Below are positions 17,404 through 25,604 of a DNA stretch of 64,000 bases, one piece after another. Within the stretch, counting starts at the first letter, position 1. The number at the start of each line of letters is the position of its first letter. The notes beneath the pieces are model-generated. The model worked only from the letters and a program-made list of their open reading frames with translations, was not told the origin of the DNA and searched no databases. Both the position numbers and the translations under genes were made by a program. Source of the stretch: an uncultured Muribaculaceae bacterium (lineage in GTDB: Bacteria; Bacteroidota; Bacteroidia; Bacteroidales; Muribaculaceae); NCBI GenBank assembly GCA_910586995.1, contig CAJUKZ010000002.1, positions 62,001 through 126,000 of the forward strand, written 5' to 3'.

Positions 17404-18798
17404 TTATTCAACCCTATATTCCAGAATGGTGCTGTAGCTTTCAGGATTGTTTTCGTTTCTGAGCGAGAGTTTCAGTTTGCCCGGTTTTGCCGAAGGTATG
17501 GTCACAACAAGTGAGCCATTTGAATAATCCACGCTGTTCTCCATATACCAGTCATCACCGTTTATAATAGCAAGACGTGTTTCATATCCCGGTTCTACAG
17601 CAAAGGTATACCCTGCTCCGGCCCTAAGTACACCATTCCACGGCGCTTTGCGCAGACGGCATTTGTTGGGACCGTAGAATTTTGGCAGTTCTTTAACTCC
17701 TCCGGCCTTGACTTCTTTCAGCAGGGCAAATACATCTATTCCATAGTGTTCAATCATATTCCTGTTGAAATTCGGCAATCCTGACAATGCCGGAGACCTG
17801 AGCGGATAGCGGGCCTCCAATGCAGCTATATCGGAAGCCGTAGGTTCAGCTACATCATATTCAGCCATGACTGTCCATCCACCGTTCTCATTGAGAACAC
17901 CTACGTTAAGTGTTCCACCTGCCGATGGCATGAAGCGCACACCTGTAATATCCCCGCTTACCATCCATTCCTTCTCCACACAATCGCCATTCGAGACCAC
18001 GAAATTCGCGCCCGGCTTGCGTTTTACCACAAATTCATAGTCCTGCCCTACCCTCAGTGTCTTTTCTTTAGGGAAATTTATAGAAACGGCATTCGCATCA
18101 ATAGATGAAGTATAGAGACGCGGAGTCTGCGGTGCGTCGCCCTTGAGTGCGGAGGCAAGCACTTCGCGCCCATTATAGCCATAACGGGAAAGCGACGGCT
18201 CATATCTCGGCATTTCCAAAAATGATTGATAGCTTATTTTCTCAGGCATAAGCTGATACATTTCATTGTCGGGCAGGTGAGAGAATATCATCCACGCCGG
18301 ATCCACATGAAACCAACTGTCGGTAGGATTGCGCTTGAAGACTCCATCCGATACACCACCCGCACCCCATGTCGGATCTACGAGAATTCCACTGTTTCCG
18401 TCTGTGTAGACAAACAACCATGCATGTCCCATATCGGGAATGCTTCCGTCCGCGTCTTTAGTCTTACCTGTCACTATATCCGCACGCAGACCAACTGCTT
18501 CAGCGATCCTACAGAAAAGCTCTGAATATCCCTGACATACCCCGCGCCGGTTTTCATAAGTCCCATCGGCGGTGTATATGCTGTAGGTTGTATCATAGCT
18601 GATATTCTCAGCGAGCCAGCGGTATATATCATACGCTCGGTCGTAAGCAGTCTTGTCGGTCGAAGTGACAGAATTTGCAAGCCCGCTCCAATCATATTTC
18701 GATGGCGACAACGGAGCGCTTTGAGCCGATGCCCCGGCCGAACAGAATAAGACAGATGCCAATATCAGCATCCTGTACATAAAATGATGTTTAGCCAT
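17404..18798 (-). CDS. Exported transglutaminase-like cysteine protease-fold protein
   Basis: This 464-residue secreted protein has a signal peptide (residues 1-26, ending GASAQ) and a transglutaminase-core domain at about 50-150. The predicted triad is C88 (RRGVCQGYSE), H125 (MGHAWLFV) and D141 (LVDPTWGAG). About 300 residues of beta-rich C-terminal modules follow. Such proteins in Bacteroidota are often peptidases or peptide-crosslinking enzymes at the cell surface; the target here is unknown. It diverges from the PepSY-like gene at 18890 across 91 bases. Confidence 0.85.
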   Translation of the reverse strand: MAKHHFMYRMLILASVLFCSAGASAQSAPLSPSKYDWSGLANSVTSTDKTAYDRAYDIYRWLAENISYDTTYSIYTADGTYENRRGVCQGYSELFCRIAEAVGLRADIVTGKTKDADGSIPDMGHAWLFVYTDGNSGILVDPTWGAGGVSDGVFKRNPTDSWFHVDPAWMIFSHLPDNEMYQLMPEKISYQSFLEMPRYEPSLSRYGYNGREVLASALKGDAPQTPRLYTSSIDANAVSINFPKEKTLRVGQDYEFVVKRKPGANFVVSNGDCVEKEWMVSGDITGVRFMPSAGGTLNVGVLNENGGWTVMAEYDVAEPTASDIAALEARYPLRSPALSGLPNFNRNMIEHYGIDVFALLKEVKAGGVKELPKFYGPNKCRLRKAPWNGVLRAGAGYTFAVEPGYETRLAIINGDDWYMENSVDYSNGSLVVTIPSAKPGKLKLSLRNENNPESYSTILEYRVE

Positions 18799-18889
18799 AA
18801 TATCAGTAGATTCACGAGGTTTTTAAATTCCCCTAAAACTTTTATCCTCAGGGGATGTTAATATTACAAACGATAAAATTGCAATAATT

Positions 18890-19387
18890 ATGAAATCCAA
18901 AGTTCTCATCGCATCTGCCATAGCCATTGCTTGCTGCGGGATGTACAACCAAGCATCGGCCCAGCGTTTCAACAACACTACTCCGGGCATACTTTTATCA
19001 GGCTCGTGCGACACAAGCGCGCTTCCGAAAACAGCCACCGACTTTCTCGACAAGCACTTCAGGGGTGTAAAGGTAAAGAAGTGCACCCACGACTATGCCG
19101 ACGCCACCTACAAAGTAAAACTCTCCAACGGTGTGGAAGTTGAGTTCGGCAACGATGGCAAAGTAGTCGAGATAGAAGCTGCGGACAAAGGACGGCTGTC
19201 GGAAGCTGTGATCAAGGAAGTAGTGCCTTCCAAGACATATAAATATCTAAAGAGCAACAAAATGATAGCCAACGTCGAGGGCATCGAATATTCCCGGGGG
19301 CGTGTTGTCGAAATAGATCTTGCCGTAAAAGGTCCTGACACCGTAGTCTTTGACCTTGATGGAAATTTCCTCGTTATCGAGGACTGA
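18890..19387 (+). CDS. Periplasmic PepSY-like (DUF2874) protein
   Basis: This 165-residue protein has a signal peptide (residues 1-24, ASAQ). Two tandem PepSY-like units follow, recognisable as KKCTHDYADATYKVKLSNGVEVEFGNDGKVVEIE and a second KMIANVEGIEYSRGRVVEIDLAVKGPDTVVFDLDGNF. This family in Bacteroidales is related in fold to BLIP/PepSY domains and is periplasmic; no biochemical function is established that I know of. It has one Cys in the signal region, but the context (AIACCGMYNQASAQ) favours signal peptidase I. Confidence 0.8.
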   Translation: MKSKVLIASAIAIACCGMYNQASAQRFNNTTPGILLSGSCDTSALPKTATDFLDKHFRGVKVKKCTHDYADATYKVKLSNGVEVEFGNDGKVVEIEAADKGRLSEAVIKEVVPSKTYKYLKSNKMIANVEGIEYSRGRVVEIDLAVKGPDTVVFDLDGNFLVIED

Positions 19388-19834
19388 TCAATCCACCGGT
19401 ACTTTCACACAATATTTGCGGTGAGTACCTGTACCGATATTCGGTGCATGGGCATCTTCAGGATAGAAAATCGCTATCTGCCCTACACGCACACGAAAGA
19501 GGCTGTGAGCTGAGTCGCCGAACAGTTCGAAATCAGCATCCTCATCGTATGGTTTAAGTACGTTGTGGAGCGTTTCTACCGGGGCCCAGCCCATAGTTTC
19601 TTCACGCAACGGCACATGAATATCAAGATAACGACGATGTACCTCAAGGTTGCTATTATCAGCGGGTTGCATTGACGGTTCTTGAGCATTAACGATAATC
19701 CCAGTGTCTCCAATCTGCTGAGATCCGGGGACAAAAGGATCTTTATAATGGTTCTCGATCCATACAAGTGCCTGCTTCAGACGCTCGTCAATATTATAAT
19801 AGCGTGACGCATCCTTTATTTCACAAAGTATCAT
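19388..19834 (-). CDS. YhcH/YjgK/YiaL family (DUF386) protein
   Basis: This 148-residue cytosolic cupin-fold protein has family motifs RRYLDIHVPLREETMGWAP and VGQIAIFYPEDAHAPNIGTG, which carry the metal-binding His/Glu residues. Members sit in sialic-acid and sugar-acid pathways (YhcH, NanQ-type N-acetylneuraminate anomerase). No sialic acid genes are near, so the sugar substrate is open. Its stop is adjacent to the stop of the PepSY-like gene, with which it converges with no spacing. Confidence 0.88.
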   Translation of the reverse strand: MILCEIKDASRYYNIDERLKQALVWIENHYKDPFVPGSQQIGDTGIIVNAQEPSMQPADNSNLEVHRRYLDIHVPLREETMGWAPVETLHNVLKPYDEDADFELFGDSAHSLFRVRVGQIAIFYPEDAHAPNIGTGTHRKYCVKVPVD

Positions 19835-19865
19835 AAGGCAAAATTTTTATATAAATGGGAATTAA

Positions 19866-20534
19866 TTATTTCACAGACACACTTTCAATATCCACTTCCT
19901 GATCATCCTCCATGCCAAGCGGGAGCATACCGCGCTTCATCTGGCGGATACGCTTGGCCCTCCAGCACTTCCGGCACACAGCCACGTATCTGTCATCGCC
20001 GCCGATCTCCACCTGAGCGCCTTCTTCCACAAAATCGCCATTGCTGTCTATGCGGGCGTTAATTATGGTCTTGTTGCCACAATTACACGTCGACTTTATC
20101 TCGTCTATCGTGTCGGCAATCTCAAACAACCGGCGTGATCCCTCAAATAGATGACTCTGAAAATCGGTACGCAGACCGTAACAGATTATATTTACGCCGA
20201 AATCGTCTACAACCCTCGACAGTTGATCTACCTGCTGCGCCGACAGGAACTGAGCCTCATCGACAAGAAACCAATCTATCAGCTCCCCCCTGATCCTAAA
20301 CAGATCGCAGGCCATAGCATACAGATCCGTCTCATTATATATCCACTTGCACTCACGCTCAATACCGATACGCGAACGGATCACGTTCGACTTATCACGC
20401 GTATCGATGACAGGCTTCAGGCACAGATAGCTCATGTGCCGCTCCTCGAAATTATAGGCCGTGGTCAGCAACAGTGCTGTTTTGGCAGAACCCATCGTCC
20501 CATAGCGGAAATATAACTTACCTTTTCTGTACAT
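19866..20534 (-). CDS. tdk: Thymidine kinase, type II
   Basis: It phosphorylates thymidine in pyrimidine salvage. The 222-residue protein has a P-loop GTMGSAKTA (12-20), a Walker B-like VDEAQF (91-96), and the four-Cys zinc site of type II kinases (CNCGNK near 149 and CRKCW near 186). A TACATTTG -7 element lies at 20565-20572 upstream. The GTMGSAKT loop differs slightly from the usual GPMFSGKT, with Ala for Gly before the P-loop Lys, as seen in some Bacteroidota. Confidence 0.92.
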   Translation of the reverse strand: MYRKGKLYFRYGTMGSAKTALLLTTAYNFEERHMSYLCLKPVIDTRDKSNVIRSRIGIERECKWIYNETDLYAMACDLFRIRGELIDWFLVDEAQFLSAQQVDQLSRVVDDFGVNIICYGLRTDFQSHLFEGSRRLFEIADTIDEIKSTCNCGNKTIINARIDSNGDFVEEGAQVEIGGDDRYVAVCRKCWRAKRIRQMKRGMLPLGMEDDQEVDIESVSVK

Positions 20535-20564
20535 GTCTTGTTTATGGCAATTGTTTTACTACCG

Positions 20565-20572
20565 CAAATGTA
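20565..20572 (-). promoter_or_regulatory. Promoter -7 element of tdk
   Basis: TACATTTG on the minus strand, 31 bases upstream of the tdk ATG, matches TAnnTTTG. No TTTG partner is clear. Confidence 0.45.
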
Positions 20573-20635
20573 CAAATTAATAATCACACTCGAAATAAAA
20601 ACTTATCTACACCCAAACCCCAATAAAAATTGAAT

Positions 20636-20666
20636 TTGCAAATCTGAAAACTAATGCCTAACTTTG
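20636..20666 (+). promoter_or_regulatory. Promoter of tRNA-Leu and the TSCPD gene
   Basis: TTTG ending at 20638 and TAACTTTG at 20659-20666, separated by 20 bases, form a canonical Bacteroidota -33/-7 promoter. It is 37 bases upstream of the tRNA 5' end. Confidence 0.75.
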
Positions 20667-20702
20667 CCGGCGCAACCGGTAGTTGTACCTGTCTGAAACA
20701 CC

Positions 20703-20786
20703 GCTCGAATGGTGGAATGGTAGACACGAAGGACTTAAAATCCTTTGGCTATTGCAGCTGTGCGGGTTCGAGTCCCGCTTCGAGCA
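20703..20786 (+). tRNA. tRNA-Leu (anticodon TAA)
   Basis: The acceptor strands GCTCGAA and TTCGAGC pair fully. The anticodon stem AAGGA/TCCTT encloses CTTAAAA (anticodon TAA). A long variable arm (GGCTATTGCAGCT region) and T loop GTTCGAGTC confirm a class II tRNA. The discriminator is A and CCA is not encoded. A protein gene starts 6 bases after the 3' end. Confidence 0.96.
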
Positions 20787-20792
20787 CAAATT

Positions 20793-21059
20793 ATGAAATG
20801 TCAGTACTCTACACACGGCACATGTTCAAGGTCGATCTCGTATGACATCGATCCTAAGAGCCATATAGTAGGTTCAATCGTATTTACCGGAGGATGCAAC
20901 GGCAACCTCAAAGGTATAGCCGCTATGGCCGAAGGTCTACGTGCCGAAGACATTATTCCGCGCCTCAAAGGCATCTGCTGCGGCGTAAAACCCACCTCTT
21001 GCCCCGACCAGTTGGCCACAGCGCTCGAAGAATCCCTCGCTCAGTTGAATCAGGGATAA
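20793..21059 (+). CDS. TSCPD domain protein (TIGR03905 type)
   Basis: This small protein has 88 residues from the ATG at 20793; the longer frame back to 20745 would run through the tRNA and is rejected. The sequence shows THGTCSRSISYDID, GGCNGNLKGIAAM, LKGICCGVKPTSCPDQLA, the hallmark of the family named after the TSCPD motif. The domain also occurs at the C-terminus of B12-dependent ribonucleotide reductases. Conserved Cys (GGC, CC, SCPD) suggest metal or redox chemistry, but no function is established. It appears to be co-transcribed with tRNA-Leu. Confidence 0.9.
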   Translation: MKCQYSTHGTCSRSISYDIDPKSHIVGSIVFTGGCNGNLKGIAAMAEGLRAEDIIPRLKGICCGVKPTSCPDQLATALEESLAQLNQG

Positions 21060-21105
21060 AATTCCACACCAACAGCTTTTTTCTCTTATTAACCACACTG
21101 TCGTC

Positions 21106-22302
21106 ATGTTAGACATCCAGGAGATCTACAATGCAGCAGAGGTGCTAAAGGACGTAGCCAGACATACTGAGCTAATCCATGCCCCTAACATCAATCCGCA
21201 GGCCGACGTATACATCAAGCCGGAAAATCTTCAACTCACAGGAGCATTCAAGCTTCGCGGAGCATATTACAAAATCTCACAACTTACCGAAGACGAGCGC
21301 AAGCATGGTGTGATAGCCTGTTCGGCAGGCAACCACGCGCAAGGTGTAGCTCTGGCAGCCACACGCAACGGTATCAAATCGCTGATCTGCCTCCCTGCCG
21401 GCGCGCCAATCTCAAAAATCGAAGCCACAAAGGCTCTTGGCGCAGAAGTATGCCTTGTGCCCGGAGTATACGACGATGCGTACGCAAAAGCTATCGAACT
21501 TCAGAAGGAACACGGATACACATTCGTGCATCCGTTCGATGATCCGAAAGTAATAGCCGGACAAGGTACAATCGGACTCGAAATACTTCAGGAAATGCCC
21601 GACGTGGAAGCTGTCATCGTGCCGATCGGCGGTGGAGGTCTCATTTCAGGCGTAGCTTTCGCTATCAAGCAACTCAGGCCGGACGTCAAAGTATACGGCG
21701 TGCAGTCTTCCGGAGCACCCTCGATGGCAACATCGCTTCAGGAAGGAAAAATACGCCACCTGCACAACGTATCTACGATTGCAGACGGCATCGCCGTAAA
21801 AGAGCCCGGCGTAAACACCTTCGACATGTGCAACCGCTATGTAGACGAGGTTGTGGTAGTGAGCGACGACGAGATTGCAGCCGCAATACTCACTCTGCTC
21901 GAAAAGCAGAAACTCGTGAGCGAAGGAGCCGGAGCAGTATCTGTAGCAGCTGCAATGTTCGACAAGCTTCCCATCAAAGGCAAAAAAGTAGTATGCCTCG
22001 TGTCCGGGGGAAACATTGATGTAAACACCCTAAAGCGCGTCATCACAAGAGGTCTGACCAAGGCTGGACGAAACTATACTTTCATTATTGACCTGTTCGA
22101 CAAACCCGGACAACTTGCCGAGGTCTGCAACGTGATAGCCCGTACAGGCGGAAACGTCCTGTCTGTGACACACGAACGGATCAATACATCAACCGAAATC
22201 AACGGCTGTACGGTGCGCTTCGATCTTGAGACTCTCAATCCCGAACATATCGAGCGTATTCGCAAAGAATTGATGGAAGCAGGATTCAAGGTACTGAATT
22301 GA
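21106..22302 (+). CDS. ilvA: Threonine ammonia-lyase with C-terminal ACT domain
   Basis: This PLP enzyme converts threonine to 2-oxobutanoate and ammonia for isoleucine synthesis or threonine catabolism. The 398-residue protein has the PLP lysine K49 in TGAFKLRGAYYK, SAGNHAQGVA, the phosphate loop IGGGGLISG near 178, and a C-terminal ACT-like domain (about 325-398, FIIDLFDKPGQLAEV). The single ACT and short length resemble the short IlvA/TdcB-hybrid form of many Bacteroidota, so biosynthetic versus catabolic use cannot be decided. The FKBP gene follows after 12 bases. Confidence 0.93.
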   Translation: MLDIQEIYNAAEVLKDVARHTELIHAPNINPQADVYIKPENLQLTGAFKLRGAYYKISQLTEDERKHGVIACSAGNHAQGVALAATRNGIKSLICLPAGAPISKIEATKALGAEVCLVPGVYDDAYAKAIELQKEHGYTFVHPFDDPKVIAGQGTIGLEILQEMPDVEAVIVPIGGGGLISGVAFAIKQLRPDVKVYGVQSSGAPSMATSLQEGKIRHLHNVSTIADGIAVKEPGVNTFDMCNRYVDEVVVVSDDEIAAAILTLLEKQKLVSEGAGAVSVAAAMFDKLPIKGKKVVCLVSGGNIDVNTLKRVITRGLTKAGRNYTFIIDLFDKPGQLAEVCNVIARTGGNVLSVTHERINTSTEINGCTVRFDLETLNPEHIERIRKELMEAGFKVLN

Positions 22303-22314
22303 ACCGCAAGTAGC

Positions 22315-22713
22315 ATGGCCAAAGAGGATTACATACTCAACAACCGCAAATGGCTTGAGCAGAAAGCTGGTGAATCAGGAGTGATAGCTCTTGACAAGGG
22401 TATTCTATACAAAATCATAAAGAGCGGCAATCTGTCGGCAAATACGCCGAACCGTGGTAGTGTAGTCACTGTACACTATACAGGAAAAACAATCAACGGT
22501 AAGACTTTCGATTCCAGCCGCGGTGGAGTCGCGCCTGCATTCCGCCTGCGAGATCTCATTCCGGGATGGATAATAGCCCTGCAGCAGATGCATCCCGGCG
22601 ACAAATGGGAAGTATATATTCCTGCCGAACAGGCATATGGCCGGCGAAGCCAACCGGGTATTCCGGGAGGGTCAACCCTGATTTTTGAAATTGAACTTAT
22701 AAGCTTCGCTTAG
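22315..22713 (+). CDS. FKBP-type peptidyl-prolyl isomerase
   Basis: This 132-residue protein has no signal peptide. An N-terminal helical extension (1-40) is followed by the FKBP fold: VTVHYTGKTINGKTFDSSRG, LIPGWIIALQQMHPGDKWEVYIPAEQAYG, and GGSTLIFEIELISF. The active-site aromatic residues (Y, F, W, Y) are present. A cytosolic proline isomerase or folding role is likely. It ends the plus-strand unit with ilvA and is followed by a GC-rich hairpin. Confidence 0.92.
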   Translation: MAKEDYILNNRKWLEQKAGESGVIALDKGILYKIIKSGNLSANTPNRGSVVTVHYTGKTINGKTFDSSRGGVAPAFRLRDLIPGWIIALQQMHPGDKWEVYIPAEQAYGRRSQPGIPGGSTLIFEIELISFA

Positions 22714-22736
22714 ACACTCAGCGACAAAAGAACATA

Positions 22737-22784
22737 AGTATCCCCCGGCAAATGCACTGATGTATGCAATAGCCGGGGGATACT
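22737..22784. terminator. Bidirectional hairpin between FKBP and PH-like genes
   Basis: A perfect 13-bp stem (22737-22749 with 22772-22784, core CCCCCGGC) has a 22-base loop and lies between convergent genes. It is AT-rich on both sides (TCATTTATT to the right), so it can serve both strands. Confidence 0.75.
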
Positions 22785-22803
22785 CATTTATTCCTGCAAA
22801 AAA

Positions 22804-23298
22804 CTATAGATTCTGTCCTATAGCTTTTCTGATGCAATCTACTATTACATCGGGATTTTCACACCCGATCATATATTTACGGCCACTTTTCAGCGTGACA
22901 AGGAAGCAATCTGAAGATTTACCATAGTAGGCAAAATATTTGCCGGTATCTTCTTCCGAGAACCATCCCCACCAACTTCCTGCAAATCCACCGCTACCAA
23001 CAATGCGTCTTGCACCCATCGTCGGCGGGCACAATTTCACATCGCAAATATCATTCAGCGAAATACTCTTTGCCGACATAGGCCTATGCACACTGAGATT
23101 CCGGCTATCCACGGACACAGCAAGCGGTGTGAAATATAAAGCGCCTGCGACCAATATTCCCAAAGCAGCCCCTATCGTCCATACACAAATTGTATCACCA
23201 CTCCTTAGGAAATAAACCAAAAGAGCAAGCAACAGAGAGACAACTATGATTGTAAAAGCCGCTGATCCGGAGCTTCTTCTGACTCTATGCCTCATCAT
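22804..23298 (-). CDS. Small membrane protein with bacterial PH-like domain
   Basis: This 164-residue protein has two N-terminal transmembrane helices (about 14-32 and 38-58). A beta-rich domain resembling bacterial PH (bPH) domains follows: AVSVDSRNLSVHRPMSAKSISLNDI, FAYYGKSSDCFLVTLKSGRKYMIGCENPD. Such domains often bind at the membrane or in stress-related complexes; the function here is not known. Its ATG overlaps the stop of bcp by four bases (23295-23298), so it is translationally coupled to it. Confidence 0.78.
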   Translation of the reverse strand: MMRHRVRRSSGSAAFTIIVVSLLLALLVYFLRSGDTICVWTIGAALGILVAGALYFTPLAVSVDSRNLSVHRPMSAKSISLNDICDVKLCPPTMGARRIVGSGGFAGSWWGWFSEEDTGKYFAYYGKSSDCFLVTLKSGRKYMIGCENPDVIVDCIRKAIGQNL

Positions 23299-23744
23299 AC
23301 AAGTGATAAGATCTGCTCTGCAGCCTTTTTAGTATCCACCTTTGTTATCACATGCGTCACCACATGGTCTGCATCGGTAATGAATGTTGTGCGTACAGTA
23401 CCCATGTATTCACGACCGGCCATTTTCTTCTTCTGCCACACACCGAACGCCTGATTAACCTCAGTAGATTCATCGGACAGCAGTATAAACGGCAACTGAT
23501 GTTTCGAAGCAAATTTAAGATGACTCGCGGGCGAATCCTTGCTTATGCCGATCACGGTATAACCTTCAGCCTCAATCTGAGGCAAACCATCACGCAGCGA
23601 ACATGCTTCCGCCGTACATCCCGGCGTATTGTCTTTCGGATAAAAATATATTATAAGCTTCTGTCCGGCAAAATCACTTGATTTCACTTCCTTACCATCG
23701 GCATCATAGCCGAGTACATCGGGTATCTTCTGACCTTTTTCCAT
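23295..23744 (-). CDS. bcp: Thioredoxin-dependent thiol peroxidase (Bcp/PrxQ)
   Basis: It reduces hydroperoxides with thioredoxin as donor. The 149-residue protein has peroxidatic C43 in YPKDNTPGCTAEACSLRD and resolving C48, five residues apart as in atypical two-Cys PrxQ. The conserved Arg and GREYMGTVRTTFITD strand are also present. It lies 31 bases after the DUF3109 gene in the six-gene minus-strand run and overlaps the downstream PH-like gene. Confidence 0.94.
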   Translation of the reverse strand: MEKGQKIPDVLGYDADGKEVKSSDFAGQKLIIYFYPKDNTPGCTAEACSLRDGLPQIEAEGYTVIGISKDSPASHLKFASKHQLPFILLSDESTEVNQAFGVWQKKKMAGREYMGTVRTTFITDADHVVTHVITKVDTKKAAEQILSLV

Positions 23745-23775
23745 ATTATATAGAGTTATATAGAAAATAATTTAT

Positions 23776-24360
23776 TTACATCTCGTTCTGCTGTTCCAGA
23801 TAAGCCTTGCATGCAAGACAGAGTTCATCATACCACTCCTTTCCGAATGCCTCAGTAAGCGGCTCGCGCAGGAATTCATAAAGGCGCAACCCCAACCGGC
23901 GTCCATTTGCCTCAGCTGCCTTGCATATCTTCCACCTGTGGTAGTTCACTGCCGTACATGTAGGATAGCGGTCAACCCTCACAGGATACAGATAGCAGGA
24001 AATAGGCTTACGGAAATCAATGCGCCCCTCGCGGTAGGCTTTTTCCACAGCGCACTGGCACATACCGCCGGGAGCCATAGTGGTGAATACACAATTCCTG
24101 CCATCGACAATAGAGGTCACAAGATCGCCTTCTTCATCCACATAGGCCACGCCTTTTTCCTCAATCTCGCGGCGCGCAGCAGGCAGCAGGTCATCAATGA
24201 TCTCCGGCAAAACCCGACGCAGAGCCTCGCATTCGGCCTCTGTCACCGGCGCACCTGCGTCGCCCTCTATACAGCAGTCGCCGTGGCACGCATCAAGATC
24301 GCAGCAGAAATAACGTTCAGCCACATCGAGGCTCACAAGTATTCCCTGAATGTCAAACAT
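23776..24360 (-). CDS. DUF3109 cysteine-rich protein
   Basis: I start it at the ATG at 24360 (MFDIQGILVSLDVAERYF, the usual family N-terminus) rather than 24378, giving 194 residues. Clustered Cys are striking: CCDLDACHGDCCIEGDAGAP near the start, then NCVFTTMAPGGMCQCAVEKA and KPISCYLYPVRV. The pattern (six or more conserved Cys) resembles Fe-S or zinc clusters of the YkgJ/Fe-S oxidoreductase type. Function is unknown for the family. It follows ddl by 9 to 27 bases. Confidence 0.85.
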   Translation of the reverse strand: MFDIQGILVSLDVAERYFCCDLDACHGDCCIEGDAGAPVTEAECEALRRVLPEIIDDLLPAARREIEEKGVAYVDEEGDLVTSIVDGRNCVFTTMAPGGMCQCAVEKAYREGRIDFRKPISCYLYPVRVDRYPTCTAVNYHRWKICKAAEANGRRLGLRLYEFLREPLTEAFGKEWYDELCLACKAYLEQQNEM

Positions 24361-24387
24361 AACAGATTCCTCCTGCATCCTACTACT

Positions 24388-25563
24388 TTATTTCTTTACA
24401 CCACCTTTTAGGCCCGGACCCAAGGCGAATATGTTGGCATCGAAAGAGAATGTCTTGCGCTGCTGTGCACGCTGACGCTTCAGGGCCAGTGCCACCAGGC
24501 GTTCCATCAGCTTGTTGAAAGGCAGTCCGGTAGCTTCCCATAAATAGAACGACAGCGATCCCGGAATTGTGTTGATCTCATTTACGTATATATTGCGGTT
24601 GTCGCGGTCTATGATGAAATCAATTCGGCTGACTCCATGGCATCCAAGAACTCTGAAAGTCTCTCTTGCGAGCATCTGTATGCGCTCGGTCTCCTCTTTG
24701 CTCAGTTTGGCCGGAATTTCCTTGGCAGACGCCTGCATTCCCTTCGATCCTTTCGAACCTCCCGCATATTTATCGGTATAAGACAGAATGTCTCCTGTCT
24801 TCATCACTTCTTCTGTCACAGACGCTTCATTCTCATCACAATCGCCGAGCACCGAACAGTTTATCTCCTGCAGGTTGTCCACCATATGTTCCACGATTAT
24901 ACGTGCCGAATATCTCTCGGCCTCGTCTATTTTTTCAATCAGCGAGTCCCGGTCCTTAGCTCTGCCGATACCAACACTCGAACCGAGATTGGCCGGTTTC
25001 ACGATCACAGGATAGCCAAGCGTAGTCTCAATCTTCTCTATTACGGCATCACGTCCGGAATTCCACTGGCCATCCGTGAACCATACATAATCAACAACGG
25101 GTATACCCTCCGAGCGCAGGATCATCTTCATCGTGATCTTGTCCATACCATTTGCCGACGACAGGACATCGCAACCTGCGTAAGGTATACCTATAGTCTG
25201 AAGCACGCCTTCGAAAATTCCATCCTCGACATTCGAGCCATGAAGTACGGGAATCACCACATCAAGAGTCTCAACCACCTCACTGCCAAACATAGGTTTC
25301 TTTCGGCGATATAAATTATAATCACCATATACAGGACGCATATACACCTCCTCGCAACGTTCGAGCAGCGCTTTAGTATCCCGGTAGTTTGCAATATCAA
25401 GTAAAGCATCACCGGTATAAAAATGGCCCTGTTTGGATATATATACGGGAACTACATCAAAGCGGCTGCGGTCTATGGCATGCATGGCCTGCGAAGCCGA
25501 TATGGCGGATATCTCATGTTCGGTGCTTCTTCCTCCGAAGAACACTCCTATTTTTGTCTTCAT
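24388..25563 (-). CDS. ddl: D-alanine-D-alanine ligase (long form)
   Basis: This ATP-grasp ligase makes D-Ala-D-Ala for peptidoglycan. The 391-residue protein carries GGRSTEHEIS (10-19), VIVKPANLGSSVGIGRA, and RIDFIIDRDNRNIYVNEINTIPG with the metal ligands. Its Tyr in the omega-loop region (SYTDKYAGGSKG) points to D-Ala rather than the D-lactate seen with VanA-type His. It is longer than the usual 310-350 residues, with an insertion at about 60-90 and a C-terminal basic tail (FSFDANIFALGPGLKGGVKK). It lies in a run with a MurF-like ligase and a hydrolase, which may use its product directly. Confidence 0.92.
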   Translation of the reverse strand: MKTKIGVFFGGRSTEHEISAISASQAMHAIDRSRFDVVPVYISKQGHFYTGDALLDIANYRDTKALLERCEEVYMRPVYGDYNLYRRKKPMFGSEVVETLDVVIPVLHGSNVEDGIFEGVLQTIGIPYAGCDVLSSANGMDKITMKMILRSEGIPVVDYVWFTDGQWNSGRDAVIEKIETTLGYPVIVKPANLGSSVGIGRAKDRDSLIEKIDEAERYSARIIVEHMVDNLQEINCSVLGDCDENEASVTEEVMKTGDILSYTDKYAGGSKGSKGMQASAKEIPAKLSKEETERIQMLARETFRVLGCHGVSRIDFIIDRDNRNIYVNEINTIPGSLSFYLWEATGLPFNKLMERLVALALKRQRAQQRKTFSFDANIFALGPGLKGGVKK

Positions 25564-25604
25564 TTCAGTATATTTCGGATTTATAGAATTTTATAACAGA
25601 TAGT

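Noticed and set aside
20745..20792. Upstream extension of the TSCPD gene through the tRNA
   Set aside because: The first 16 codons would be inside tRNA-Leu; the ATG at 20793 gives the full family N-terminus.
24637..25314. 225-codon plus-strand frame
   Set aside because: Antisense to ddl, with no promoter and no recognisable domain.
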